Positions 36,028-44,789 of a stretch of DNA of 57,757 bases are shown one piece after another (position 1 is the stretch's first letter; the number at the start of each line of letters is the position of its first letter). Position numbers and translations under genes: made by a program. Origin of the DNA: Mesorhizobium sp. (GTDB lineage: Bacteria; Pseudomonadota; Alphaproteobacteria; Rhizobiales; Rhizobiaceae). The stretch covers positions 1 to 57,757 of the forward strand of contig SAQG01000039.1 in the NCBI GenBank assembly GCA_004020315.1, given 5' to 3'. The notes under the pieces were generated by a model that saw only the letters and a list, made by a program, of their open reading frames with translations, did no database searches and was not told where the DNA came from.

Positions 36028-36428
36028 CTGAAGCAACTGCAAACGGCCTGGGGCAACATACGCTGCACGGAGCTCAAGCGCATGATGCGGCAGCAACCGG
36101 CACCGCCCCTGCGGAGGTTCATCAGGAGCATCCGATCAAGCTCTATCTGGTGGTCTGGGTATGGCTGTTCATCCTCAGCGCCTGCTCCTATCTGGTGGAC
36201 TATGTCGGCCTCCAGGGCTATCTCAGATGGTCGCTGATCCTGATCTTTATGATGCTCAAGGCCGGGCTGATCGTCGCGGTCTTCATGCACATGGCCTGGG
36301 AACGACTGGCGCTGACATATGCGATAATATTGCCGCCGATACTGGTGCTGGTGTTCGTGGCAATGATGGTCTTCGAATCGGATTACACGCTTCTCACCCG
36401 GACGGTGTTTTTTGGGACCGAACCCTGA
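36024..36428 (+). CDS. Cytochrome c oxidase subunit IV (COX4_pro type)
   Basis: A protein of 134 residues with a soluble N-terminus (about 40 residues) and three TM helices: LYLVVWVWLFILSACSYLV, WSLILIFMMLKAGLIVAVFMHMAWE and AIILPPILVLVFVAMMVFE. The motif LKAGLIVAVFMHM is diagnostic of prokaryotic subunit IV. Last gene of the oxidase operon. Confidence 0.88.
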   Translation: MAEATANGLGQHTLHGAQAHDAAATGTAPAEVHQEHPIKLYLVVWVWLFILSACSYLVDYVGLQGYLRWSLILIFMMLKAGLIVAVFMHMAWERLALTYAIILPPILVLVFVAMMVFESDYTLLTRTVFFGTEP

Positions 36429-36620
36429 CGCGCAATCCAGGCACAGGGCTTTTCGGCAGCATTTCCGTCAAGAGCCGGAGATGCTATTTGCGGCCCGCTC
36501 TGCGTTGCCTTGAAACAAATCGACAGGTGGCCCATTTTTGTTGGGCAGGGGAAACGACAGAAGCAGAATGACTGCCCTTGTTTTCACATGCGTCGCGAAC
36601 TCCAGCGAGGGAGGCTCAAG

Positions 36621-37094
36621 ATGACGATCGCAAACAAACTGAAGGACTTTATCGACGAGAAGGGAATTTCCTACGACACCGTCGAGCACCACCGCACGTC
36701 GACAAGCAGGCAGTCCGCCATAGCTGCGCATGTGCCCGGAAGCATAATGGCCAAATCGGTGGTGGTTCACCACGATGGTGGCTATGCGCTGGCGGTGGTG
36801 CCTAGCACGCACAGGATCGAGCTCGGCACGTTGCAGGACGTCATGGATCAGCGTATCGGACTCGCCTCCGAAGATGAGGTGGTTTCACTCTTCGAGGATT
36901 GCGACACCGGCGCCATCCCGCCGATCGGCGCGGCCTATGATGTGCCGGTGATCCTCGATGAAAGCCTTGGCAATGCCGCCGACATCTATTTTGAGGGTGG
37001 CGACCACAGGACGCTCGTGCATGTCAGCGGCAAGGATTTCCGCAACCTGACCAGCGACGCACGCCAAGCCCGCTTTAGCTACCCGGCTTACTGA
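36621..37094 (+). CDS. YbaK/aaRS-associated domain protein (putative aminoacyl-tRNA deacylase)
   Basis: A protein of 157 residues. The YbaK-like core has HHRTSTSRQSAIAAHVPGSIMAKSVVVHHDGGYALAVVPSTHRIEL at about residues 23-68 (Lys near the start of the central strand) and GAIPPIGAAYDVPVILDESL at about 93-112, the loop holding the GxxxP element. Related proteins hydrolyse mischarged tRNAs in trans. ATG 36621 follows GAGGGAGG. It stands between the oxidase operon and heme genes with no evident functional link. Confidence 0.85.
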   Translation: MTIANKLKDFIDEKGISYDTVEHHRTSTSRQSAIAAHVPGSIMAKSVVVHHDGGYALAVVPSTHRIELGTLQDVMDQRIGLASEDEVVSLFEDCDTGAIPPIGAAYDVPVILDESLGNAADIYFEGGDHRTLVHVSGKDFRNLTSDARQARFSYPAY

Positions 37095-37152
37095 ACACCC
37101 TGGCCACCCTGCCGCACCGATGCTTTCGCTGGTGCGGCAAGGCAGGATGTTT

Positions 37153-37971
37153 TCAGCTCGCCGGTTTGGTGGAAGCCGGCGCTTCCACAACTTTGCGGTA
37201 GACGTGCCAGGTGGCGTGACCGAGGATCGGCAGCACCACCGCCAGCCCGGCAAACACCGGCAGCGAGCCTATGATCAGGGCGACGGCGACAATCAGTCCC
37301 CAGACAGCCATCACGATCGGGTTCGCCAGGACCACGCGCACCGAGGTGTGGATGGCTTCGTAGGCGCCGACGTCGCGGTCGAGCAACAACGGGAACGCGA
37401 CGACGGTGGTGCACAACACGACCGCGGCGAAGACGAAGCCGATAGCGTGGCCAACGATAATCAGCGTCCAGCCGCGTCCCGTGGCGAATATTTCACTGAT
37501 GAAGCTGGACAGTGATTCCGGCGGGGCCGGGCCGAACACCTGCTGGTAGAATATCTGCGCAGTCAAAAGCCAGGCAACGAAGATCGCAAGCAGCATGATC
37601 CCGACCGCCGCGATGGCCGGCAGCGCCGGAGAGTTCCTGACTTCGAAAGCGTGGCTCCATGAGGCGTCGACTCCGGCTTCCCGCCTCCGGCTGATCTCAT
37701 AGAGGCCGAGCGCCGCGAATGGACCGATCAGCGCAAAACCCGACACCAGCGGAAACAACAGCGGCAGCGCATTGTTGCCCGACGTCCAGACGGCGAGCAC
37801 GACGCCGACAAGCGGATAGATCAGGCAGAGGAAAACGATGTGCGACGGTTTGACCATGAAATCGTCGACGCCACGCTTGAGCGCGTCGAAAAGGTCGGAA
37901 ACGCGAATCTTTCGAATTCTGGTGTGCTCCAGCGTCTCGCTGGCGCCTGCAATCACGTGAAAACTTGCCAT
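37153..37971 (-). CDS. DUF2189 family membrane protein
   Basis: A protein of 272 residues with about six TM segments and the DUF2189 pattern: VSDLFDALKRGVDDFMVKPSHIVFLCLIYPLVGVVL, then FPLVSGFALIGPFAALGLYEISRRRE, and VVAFPLLLDRDVGAYEAIHTSV near the C-terminus. ATG 37971 is chosen because it is 6 bases after GGAGGA; an ATG two codons earlier overlaps that site. The family often sits near cytochrome oxidase genes in alphaproteobacteria, but its role is unknown. Confidence 0.87.
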   Translation of the reverse strand: MASFHVIAGASETLEHTRIRKIRVSDLFDALKRGVDDFMVKPSHIVFLCLIYPLVGVVLAVWTSGNNALPLLFPLVSGFALIGPFAALGLYEISRRREAGVDASWSHAFEVRNSPALPAIAAVGIMLLAIFVAWLLTAQIFYQQVFGPAPPESLSSFISEIFATGRGWTLIIVGHAIGFVFAAVVLCTTVVAFPLLLDRDVGAYEAIHTSVRVVLANPIVMAVWGLIVAVALIIGSLPVFAGLAVVLPILGHATWHVYRKVVEAPASTKPAS

Positions 37972-38189
37972 GACCATTCCTCCAGACCAGGTCCGGTAAG
38001 GTCGCGATTTCACGGTGCTGCCGTTCAGCGTGACTGGCCACGCAAAATCGCGACCTGCACCATGATCAACATACGCTCTTGCATGGGATTTGTCGCCGCC
38101 CTTTGTCTGAGAGGACGGCTCCGGTGATCAGGCTAGCTCAAACGGCCTTTCTTCGATATTCTCAAAACAGGGTGGAAGGGGCGAACGTC

Positions 38190-38270
38190 ATGGATGGAAA
38201 GACCGTTCTCATACTCGGCCTTGGCGTAGTTATTCTGCTGTTTTTGGGATTCTGTGCACTGCCAACGTGA
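38190..38270 (+). CDS. Possible 26-residue membrane peptide
   Basis: From ATG 38190 the frame encodes a single hydrophobic helix (VLILGLGVVILLFLGFCALP) after a short polar start, ending at TGA 38268-38270. GGAAGGGG lies upstream at a usable distance. Small single-helix proteins accompany many oxidases. The neighbours (DUF2189 and heme O synthase) would fit, but the evidence is only composition and position. Confidence 0.4.
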   Translation: MDGKTVLILGLGVVILLFLGFCALPT

Positions 38271-38290
38271 GGTTCGAGCAGGTCATGCCG

Positions 38291-39220
38291 TCAATTTCCG
38301 GCTGACATGATGGCACGCATTGTAATGGTGTCGGCAAGCAGCACGGCGAAGATCGCGAAAAGATAGAAAATCGAATAGGCAAACAGCGCCTTTGCAAATT
38401 TCATCTCCTTGTCGACCAGAAGCTTCCAGGCATGCCAGATGAAACCCGCGCCCAATGCGGCCGAAACAATCCCGTACAATCCGCTCGCGAATCCGAACGC
38501 CCAAGGGAGCACGCCGATTGGTGCTAGGATCAGTGAATAGACGAAGACTTGTCTTCTGGTCGAGGCCTGGCCGGCTACGTTCGGCATCATGGGAATGCCG
38601 GCCGCGGCATAGTCGCCGATCTTGAACAGCGCGAGCGCCCAGAAATGCGGCGGCGTCCAGAGGAAAATGATCAGAAACAGGATGAGGCTTTCAACCCCGA
38701 CGGCACCGGTGGCCGCCGCCCACCCGATCACCGGAGGAAGGGCACCCGCGGCGCCGCCTATGACGATGTTCTGCGGCGTCGAGCGTTTTAGCCACATCGT
38801 GTAGATGACGACGTAGAAGAAAATGGTGAAAGCCAGCAGCGATGCGGCAAGCCACCCCACCAACACGCCGAGCGTCATGACCGAAAGTACGGAAAGCACC
38901 AGGCCGAAGCCGAGAGCTTCGCCTGGCGTGACCCGGCCTGACGGGACCGGCCGCTTTGACGTGCGTGACATCAACGCGTCAATGTCGGCATCGTACCACA
39001 TGTTGAGTGCCCCAGCCGCTCCCGCTCCAACCGCAATTGCACCAATCGCAATCACGGCGATGACCGGATTCATCGTCCCGGGCGCCACCATCAGGCCGAC
39101 GAAAGCGGTAAAGACAGCAAGCGCCATGACGCGTGGTTTCAGAAGCGCGAAGAAATCACTGACCGTCGCTTCGGATATCTGGATACCGGTATCCTTGAGG
39201 CCGCTTTCCCGCGCCGGCAT
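38291..39220 (-). CDS. ctaB: Protoheme IX farnesyltransferase (heme O synthase)
   Basis: Adds the farnesyl tail to heme b for aa3/bo3-type oxidases; inner membrane. About 309 residues from ATG 39220; an in-frame TTG at 39250 is an alternative. UbiA-type motifs are NMWYDADIDALMSRTSKRP (N-x3-D-x3-D, prenyl-PP/Mg binding) at about residues 75-93 and the second acidic loop near LFKIGDYAAAGIPMMP. There are about nine TM helices. It should serve the oxidase encoded upstream; heme A synthase and Cox11 genes are not in this window. Confidence 0.93.
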   Translation of the reverse strand: MPARESGLKDTGIQISEATVSDFFALLKPRVMALAVFTAFVGLMVAPGTMNPVIAVIAIGAIAVGAGAAGALNMWYDADIDALMSRTSKRPVPSGRVTPGEALGFGLVLSVLSVMTLGVLVGWLAASLLAFTIFFYVVIYTMWLKRSTPQNIVIGGAAGALPPVIGWAAATGAVGVESLILFLIIFLWTPPHFWALALFKIGDYAAAGIPMMPNVAGQASTRRQVFVYSLILAPIGVLPWAFGFASGLYGIVSAALGAGFIWHAWKLLVDKEMKFAKALFAYSIFYLFAIFAVLLADTITMRAIMSAGN

Positions 39221-39308
39221 TTTCAGGCGACCATCGATGGAGGCAGGCAATCTGGCCGGCCCATCGGCCGGCGGAAGAGCCAGGTTACTTCCTGGCGGAA
39301 GAACCGGG

Positions 39309-39689
39309 TCATTTGGAGAATTGCTTCAGATAGGCGATGACGTTGGCAAGGTCCTCGTCCTTCTTGAGGCCGGGAAACGCCATCTTCCCGCCTTTGATCA
39401 TGGCTTTGGGATCACGAAGATAATTCGTCAGCGTGGCATCGTCCCATTTGACGCCGGACTTACCCGCTTCGGTCATGGCTTTGGAATAGCGAAAGCCTGG
39501 ATGGGTGCCGGCCGTCCGGCCGATAACGCCGCTTAACGACGGACCGACCTTGTTCTGGTCCGTGTCCACGACGTGACAGACTTTGCATTTGGCGAAGACC
39601 TTCTCACCCGCGGCGGCATCCTGTGCCTTGGATTGGTTTGTGATGAACGTCGCAACGGACACGGCAGCGAAAAACGCGATTGCACGCAT
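39309..39689 (-). CDS. Class I c-type cytochrome (c550/c552-like)
   Basis: A protein of 126 residues. The signal peptide MRAIAFFAAVSVATFITNQSKA is followed by AGEKVFAKCKVCHVVDTDQNKVGPSL with the CxxCH heme site. The distal Met ligand is in GGKMAFPGLKKDEDLANVIAYLKQF. It is soluble and periplasmic after processing. ATG 39689 follows GGGGAGGG. Near the oxidase genes it is a good candidate for the electron donor to CuA. Confidence 0.92.
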   Translation of the reverse strand: MRAIAFFAAVSVATFITNQSKAQDAAAGEKVFAKCKVCHVVDTDQNKVGPSLSGVIGRTAGTHPGFRYSKAMTEAGKSGVKWDDATLTNYLRDPKAMIKGGKMAFPGLKKDEDLANVIAYLKQFSK

Positions 39690-39986
39690 GGCATTCCCTC
39701 CCCGATCGCCAAATCTGTCTTGGACGATCTGCGCGTGCCGACGCTTTCGCCGGCATGCGCCCCTTGCACGACCAAGCGGAATATCCGCGTCTCCCGCATG
39801 GAATTGCGGCATCTACATACCACAGAATCTGGCCGGCAGATAGAAGAAGTCGACCAGCAGGATTGCCGCCGAAGCGACGAGGCAGCTCGATCGGCGTCGT
39901 CGAGCGCAGTCGGAACGCATACCGGGCTAAAGCCGTTAGACCAGCTAAGGTTCAGCGTCCACGAGATCAAAATCAGAGAAGCGTCC

Positions 39987-40874
39987 ATGAACAACACGAG
40001 CGTCCTGGAGGTGCGCCACCGCACCCGCACGATCGATGGCGATACGGTCTTTTACAGAGAGGCAGGTCCTGACGCCGCACCGGTGCTGCTGCTTCCGCAT
40101 GGCTATCCCTGCTCATCCTTCCAGTATCGCCGGCTGATGCCGGCGCTCGCCGATCGCTGGCGGACGGTCGCGCCGGATTTCCCCGGCTTTGGCTACAGTG
40201 GAACTCCCGATCCGGCACGGTTCGGTTATGATTTTGACGCTTATGCCATTTTCCTGGAGCGGTTCACCGACGCGCTGGAGCTCGGCAGCTACGCGTTATG
40301 GCTGCACGACTACGGCTCGCAGATCGGCCTGCGCCACGCTATAGCGCACCCCTCGCGGATCAGAGCCCTGATCATCCAGAATGGCGACATCTACGCGGAT
40401 GCTCTTGGCCCGAAATACGAAACGATCCAGCGTTTCTGGCGGGATCCCTCACCAGCGAACCGTGCACCGCTCGAACAGGCGGTGAGCGAAGACGGCTTCC
40501 GCGCCGAGTTCGTAGGCGAAGTCGATGACGACGTCGCTCGACGTGTCCCGCCCGATCTGTGCAAGTTGCATTGGCCGCTGATGAATACGCCTGTGCGCCG
40601 TGCGCTTTCAGTCGGACTGATGGAGAAGCTCAAGGCCAATCTCGACTGGTTCCCTCGTTACCAGGCATATCTGCGCCAGCACCGGCCGCCGGCAATCATC
40701 CTTTGGGGGCCGAAGGACGAATACATGCCCGAGCCGGCAGCGCGCGCCTATCTGCGCGATCTCCCCGAGGCCGAGCTACATTTGCTGAACGATGCAGGGC
40801 ATTGGCTGCTGGAGACCCATTTCGAGGTCGCCCTGCCCTTGGTGCGACGGTTCCTTGGCAAGGTCCTGGGGTAG
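39987..40874 (+). CDS. Alpha/beta hydrolase, haloalkane dehalogenase/epoxide hydrolase-like
   Basis: A protein of 295 residues. The oxyanion region is LLPHGYPCSSFQYRRLMP, then PDFPGFGYSGTPDPARF. The nucleophile elbow LWLHDYGSQIG at about residues 107-117 has Asp in place of Ser, as in dehalogenases and epoxide hydrolases. The later acid is in LWGPKDEYMPEPA and the catalytic His in DAGHWLLETHFE. The reaction is not determined. It may form a unit with the monooxygenase-like gene 75 bases downstream. Confidence 0.85.
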   Translation: MNNTSVLEVRHRTRTIDGDTVFYREAGPDAAPVLLLPHGYPCSSFQYRRLMPALADRWRTVAPDFPGFGYSGTPDPARFGYDFDAYAIFLERFTDALELGSYALWLHDYGSQIGLRHAIAHPSRIRALIIQNGDIYADALGPKYETIQRFWRDPSPANRAPLEQAVSEDGFRAEFVGEVDDDVARRVPPDLCKLHWPLMNTPVRRALSVGLMEKLKANLDWFPRYQAYLRQHRPPAIILWGPKDEYMPEPAARAYLRDLPEAELHLLNDAGHWLLETHFEVALPLVRRFLGKVLG

Positions 40875-40949
40875 TTGCCCGCACAACGCCGCAGCGGGTC
40901 CCGCCATCGCTGCCCCATCCTCATCAACACCCATCGAGAGGAGCACTTC

Positions 40950-41276
40950 ATGAGCGACAACGCCACAATTGCCCGGAGATGGCGGGGAAGGACACGCCGT
41001 GATCTGGCAGACGCCTACGAGCCATATCTACGCCGCGAAGGCATTCCGCCGCTTCAGGAGAAGGCACCTGGCGCGCAGTTGTTTCGCGAAGATCGCGAAG
41101 AAGAAACAGAGTTCGTGACGATCTCGTACTGGCCTGACGTAGAAGCCATGGCGAGCTTCACCGGCGGCGACCCGCACAAGATCCACCACCTGCCGCGCGA
41201 CGAAGAGTTTCTCGTTGAACTGCCCAATCGAGTGACCGTGATGCGGATCCTCGTCAATCAATTGCCTCGCGACTAA
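40950..41276 (+). CDS. Antibiotic biosynthesis monooxygenase (ABM)-like protein
   Basis: A protein of 108 residues from ATG 40950, seven bases after GAGAGGAG. It has the dimeric ferredoxin-like ABM pattern: IARRWRGRTRRDLADAYEPYLRREGIPPLQEKAPGAQLFRE, then EFVTISYWPDVEAMASFTGGDP. Such small proteins include cofactor-free monooxygenases and many of unknown role. It is close behind the alpha/beta hydrolase and ends 90 bases before the tig stop codon (convergent). Confidence 0.75.
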   Translation: MSDNATIARRWRGRTRRDLADAYEPYLRREGIPPLQEKAPGAQLFREDREEETEFVTISYWPDVEAMASFTGGDPHKIHHLPRDEEFLVELPNRVTVMRILVNQLPRD

Positions 41277-41320
41277 GGGCGGGCGATGGCAGCGGCGTTG
41301 TGAACCTCGGCGGCAACGAA

Positions 41321-41345
41321 AAAGGCCGCCTCGAGGGCGGCCTTT
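41321..41345 (-). terminator. Rho-independent terminator of tig
   Basis: AAAGGCCGCC pairs with GGCGGCCTTT around a 5-base loop, followed on the minus strand by TTTTTCG. It lies just past the tig stop codon and may also stop the convergent ABM-like transcript. Confidence 0.85.
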
Positions 41346-41366
41346 CACAATTCGCAGAATGCCGTG

Positions 41367-42842
41367 TTATTCGGCGTCCTTGGCGGCCCTCTTCTTCGGC
41401 GCGGCCTTCTTCTTTGGCTCTTCAGCATCGTCGGCCTTCTTGGTGTCGGCTTTCTTCGCTGCGGCTTTCTTCGCCGGCTTCGCCTTGGCCGTCTCGGTGT
41501 CCTCGTCGTCGGCCATCAGCTCTTCCTTGCTGACCTTGACGTCGGTGACGGAGACCTGGCTGAGCAGATGGTCGACCACCTTCTCCTCGAACATCGGCGC
41601 GCGCAGCGTGTTCAATGCTTCGGGATTGCTGCGGTAGAATTCGAAGGCTTCCTGCTGCTGGTTGGCCGGATAGCGGCGCACCTGCTCGAGCAAGCCGCGC
41701 TGCAGCTCTTCATCCGACACGGTGACGCCGGCCTTCTCGCCGATTTCGGCGAGAACCAGGCCGAGACGCACACGGCGCTCGGCAAGCCGCATATATTCGG
41801 CGCGTGCCTCTTCTTCCGTCGTCTCCTCGTCGGCGAAGGTGCGGCCGGCGGCTTCCAGATCGCGGTTGACCTGGTTCCAGATGTTGTTGAATTCGGCCTC
41901 GACGAGCTTCGAGGGCGCCTCGAACGAGTAGGCGGCGTCGAGCTGATCGAGCAGCTGGCGCTTGATCTTCTGGCGCGTCATCGCGCCGAACTGGTTCTCG
42001 ATCTGGCCGCGCACCACGTCACGCAGGCGCTCCAGCGATTCCAGGCCGAGATTCTTGGCCGTTTCGTCGTTGATCTCCAACGCACCGGGCTTGGACACTT
42101 CCTTGACGGTGACGTCGAATGTGGCTTCCTTGCCGGCAAGATGCGCCGCCTGGTAGTTTTCCGGGAACGTGACCGTGACCTGCGTCTCGTCACCGGCCTT
42201 GCTGCCGATGAGCTGATCCTCGAAGCCGGGAATGAATTCCTTGGAGCCGAGCACCAGCGGCTGGTCCGTGCCGGCGCCGCCGCTGAAGGGTTCGCCGTCG
42301 ATCTTGCCGACATAGTCGATCGTCACGCGGTCGCCTTCGGCGGCCTTGCCGGTCTTCGGCTCGTAGGTACGCGCCGATTCGGCGACACGCCGGACCTGCT
42401 CGTCGATTTCGGAATCCGGCACGTCGAACACCTGACGCGTCACCTTGATGTCGGAGAAATCCTTGATCTCGATCGGTGGAATGATCTCGTAGTTCAGGCG
42501 GAACTCGAAGTCGGCACCGCCGGCCAGGATCTTCTCGGCTTCCTTCTCGTCCTCGGTCATGATCACTTCGGGCTGCATGGCAGCCTTTTCGCCGCGCCCG
42601 GTAATGATCGAGCGGGTCGAATCGTTGAGGATCTCGTTGACCACTTCGGCCATGAACGACTTGCCGTAGACCTTGCGCAGGTGCTGCACCGGCACCTTGC
42701 CGGGGCGGAAGCCGTTGATACGGACCTTGTTCCTGGCATCTGAAAGCCGCGCCATCAGCTTGGCTTCCATGTCACCGGCCGGCACGGTGATCTTGATCTC
42801 GCGCTTGAGACCGGAGTTGAGCGTTTCGGTGACCTGCATCAT
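41367..42842 (-). CDS. tig: Trigger factor (ribosome-associated peptidyl-prolyl isomerase chaperone)
   Basis: A protein of 491 residues. The ribosome-binding N-terminal domain carries the signature GFRPGKVP at about residues 45-52. The central FKBP-type domain (GDRVTIDYVGKIDGEPFSGG) starts at about residue 165, and the C-terminal chaperone arms follow. The last 45 residues are an unusual Lys/Ala-rich tail (AKAKPAKKAAAKKADTKK), common in rhizobial trigger factors. Start ATG 42842 or the adjacent 42839, after AAAGG. A decayed copy of its 3' end lies at 31638-31760. Confidence 0.97.
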   Translation of the reverse strand: MMQVTETLNSGLKREIKITVPAGDMEAKLMARLSDARNKVRINGFRPGKVPVQHLRKVYGKSFMAEVVNEILNDSTRSIITGRGEKAAMQPEVIMTEDEKEAEKILAGGADFEFRLNYEIIPPIEIKDFSDIKVTRQVFDVPDSEIDEQVRRVAESARTYEPKTGKAAEGDRVTIDYVGKIDGEPFSGGAGTDQPLVLGSKEFIPGFEDQLIGSKAGDETQVTVTFPENYQAAHLAGKEATFDVTVKEVSKPGALEINDETAKNLGLESLERLRDVVRGQIENQFGAMTRQKIKRQLLDQLDAAYSFEAPSKLVEAEFNNIWNQVNRDLEAAGRTFADEETTEEEARAEYMRLAERRVRLGLVLAEIGEKAGVTVSDEELQRGLLEQVRRYPANQQQEAFEFYRSNPEALNTLRAPMFEEKVVDHLLSQVSVTDVKVSKEELMADDEDTETAKAKPAKKAAAKKADTKKADDAEEPKKKAAPKKRAAKDAE

Positions 42843-43286
42843 AGAACCTTTGTTTCCACCAATGAGGCAGCCAAACGGCTCCTGCCGTTTACAGCCTGCC
42901 GGTATTATCTTGCCGGGAATGGCTTTTGGTGCGGGACTTGGCGATCTGTCCGCCCAACGCGGCTCAAATCCTTCAGAAATACGCTCCAAAATGTGAATAA
43001 GTCTTTGTTTTTCCTACTTCTTATCACATTCTGCAGAAGCGGATCGTCGCATCCCGTCACATTTGACACGCCTTTTGTCACAGGCGCGGCTCATTTTCAA
43101 CCATCTTCGCGTTCCGGCGAACGGGCCCTATTTTGACCGCGACATTGACGGAATAATGGCTCAGCGCAGCGATCCTGACGCAGAGAAGCCCGCCACCTTG
43201 TGAGTGGCGGGCCGGCCGCAAGGCCAGGAGAGTATTGTCAAGGCCTCCACGGCCGGTGCGAAACTCCCCGTTTGCGCAACGTCTCC
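42843..43286. other. 444-base spacer between tig and the glycine-rich gene
   Basis: No gene seen. The half next to tig must hold the tig promoter; AT-rich bases at about 42990-43035 are the likely place. The half next to the glycine-rich gene contains a hairpin (43188-43212) described separately. Confidence 0.5.
43188..43212 (-). terminator. Possible terminator of the glycine-rich gene
   Basis: GCCCGCCAC pairs with GTGGCGGGC around a 7-base loop. On the minus strand it is followed only by CTTCTCT, so it is a weak intrinsic terminator. It lies 75 bases beyond the stop codon. Confidence 0.5.
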
Positions 43287-44182
43287 TCAGCGACGCGCGA
43301 TCAGCATGCAAAGCTGCCGCAGGTCACGGTCATAGGCGCCTTCGCTGCTGAGCACGTCGACACAGCGTCTCTTCATGCGCATCAGTTGGCTGCTGGACAT
43401 CTGCGCGACCACGCCCGGCATGCTGGGGGTACCCGGCGTCCCCGGAGTTCCAGGAGTTCCGCGTGTGCCAGGAAGGGTTCCGCCGCCGATGCCGACGCCC
43501 ATGCCGACACGGCTCGTCCCACCAACATTGGCACCCAAACCCGGTATAATGCCGCCGGTGCCGCCTACATTCGCGCCTGCGCCGGCAGTGATACCACCGG
43601 TGCCGCCCACGTCGGCGCCGAGACCGGCAGTAATGCCCCTGCTGCCGCCAATCGATGCCCCGGCGCCGGCATCCACTCCGCTGCTACCCCCGATCGAGGC
43701 GCCGAGACCGGCAGTAATGCCCTTGCTGCCGCCAATCGATCCACCGGCGCCGGCATTCACCCCGCTTCGGCCGCCGATCGAAGCGCCGACACCCGCGGTA
43801 ATGCGTTTCTTGCCGCCGATCGATGCGCCGACTCCCGTATTCACCCCGCTGCTACCGCCGATCGAAGCGCCGGCTCCCGCGGTAATGCGTTTCTTGCCGC
43901 CGATCGAAGCGCCGGCTCCCGCATTCACCCCGCCGCTACCGCCGATCGATGCGCCGGCTCCCGCATTCACCCCGCTGCTACCACCGATCGAGGCGCCGGC
44001 TCCCGCATTGATGCCGCCACTGCCGCCGATAGAGGCGCCGAGACCGGCGTTTACGCGCCTCGGCCGCCAACCGATGCGCCGGCGCCGACGCTAATGCCGC
44101 CTGCGCTGGAAGGGAAAGACAGAGATAAAATAAGTGCACCACCCGCTAAAGCTGTGGCGAAACTCTTAACGACATTTGCCAT
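43287..44182 (-). pseudogene. Glycine-rich repeat surface protein, broken by a one-base frameshift
   Basis: An ATG at 44182 follows AAAGGAG and opens a signal peptide (MANVVKSFATALAGGALILS then LSFPSSA) and the first repeat, but stops at TAA 44053-44051 after 43 codons. The frame one base over continues the same repeat to 43287. The total of 896 bases is one short of 299 codons, which fits a single-base deletion near 44054-44066. The body has 14-residue units like GVNAGAGASIGGSS, then a collagen-like GTPGTPGTPGTPSMPG and a C-terminal domain MKRRCVDVLSSEGAYDRDLRQLC. Surface role inferred only. Confidence 0.7.
43500..44060 (-). repeat. 42-bp tandem repeats encoding Gly-rich 14-mers
   Basis: About 13 imperfect in-frame copies of a 42-base unit encode G-V-N-A-G-A-G-A-S-I-G-G-x-x variants. 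Alternating sub-types (SS/GVN and KK/RIT) recur in pairs, which suggests expansion by blocks of two or more units. Confidence 0.85.
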
Positions 44183-44688
44183 GACACTCTCCTTTGGTAG
44201 TTACCTCACAGCAGCAGTTTCAAAGCCTGCTACTTTAGCGATAACGAACTCAGAGAGTGTTTGAATTGCTAACCCGGAATTTTGTTTGCGATTGTAACTT
44301 ACGGGTAGCAAAATATTCTGAAGCAATTTGAAATAATTGTGAATACCGGGCAGGAAGACCTGATCGCCGACGAGTTCGTTCGCGCCGCCGTCGCCTACTT
44401 GGACGGAAGGTCCGCGCCGTGGCCGCCGATGGCCCACCTGGTGCTCATCTGGCGGACAGCTTTGCAAGGAACCGAATGTCCCCGTTGCTTTATGCCCCAG
44501 CGGCAGATCGACAACCCTAATCTGAATCCGTCAGTTCGAGCGCGATTGCCGAAGCCGGCGGCGTGAAGACCACGATCCCCGAAGCGATTGGCGCAGACAC
44601 GAACGCGAGGTCCAAAAACCTCGAAAATCTAAGCCTTGAACTTGTGATACGGCTTGTGACATAGACTTGTCACGGTGATCCAAAGCCA
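44183..44688. other. 506-base spacer without a supported gene
   Basis: The 100 bases next to the glycine-rich gene are AT-rich and probably contain its promoter. An open frame at 44339-44566 (+) has no ribosome site or family likeness. The end before tRNA-Leu repeats the short motif CTTGTGA. Confidence 0.5.
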
Positions 44689-44771
44689 GCGGGTATGGCG
44701 GAATTGGTAGACGCACCAGATTTAGGTTCTGGCGTGAGAACGTGGGGGTTCGAGTCCCTCTACCCGCACCA
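44689..44771 (+). tRNA. tRNA-Leu (anticodon TAG)
   Basis: 83 bases including CCA. The acceptor GCGGGTA pairs with TACCCGC. The anticodon stem CCAGA/TCTGG frames TTTAGGT with TAG at 44723-44725. A class II variable arm follows, and the T-arm is GGGGGTTCGAGTCCCT. Confidence 0.96.
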
Positions 44772-44789
44772 CTGCTGCTCTCGAACAGT

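Noticed and set aside
43500..44060. Regular 42-base repeats as a possible CRISPR array
   Set aside because: Contiguous coding repeats without spacers.
43375..44094. Plus-strand Pro/Ala repeat frame opposite the glycine-rich gene
   Set aside because: No ribosome site or signal; the minus strand has SD, signal peptide and a coherent tail, so the plus frame is a shadow of the repeats.
44339..44566. 75-codon plus-strand frame upstream of tRNA-Leu
   Set aside because: Starts without a ribosome site and shows no family likeness.
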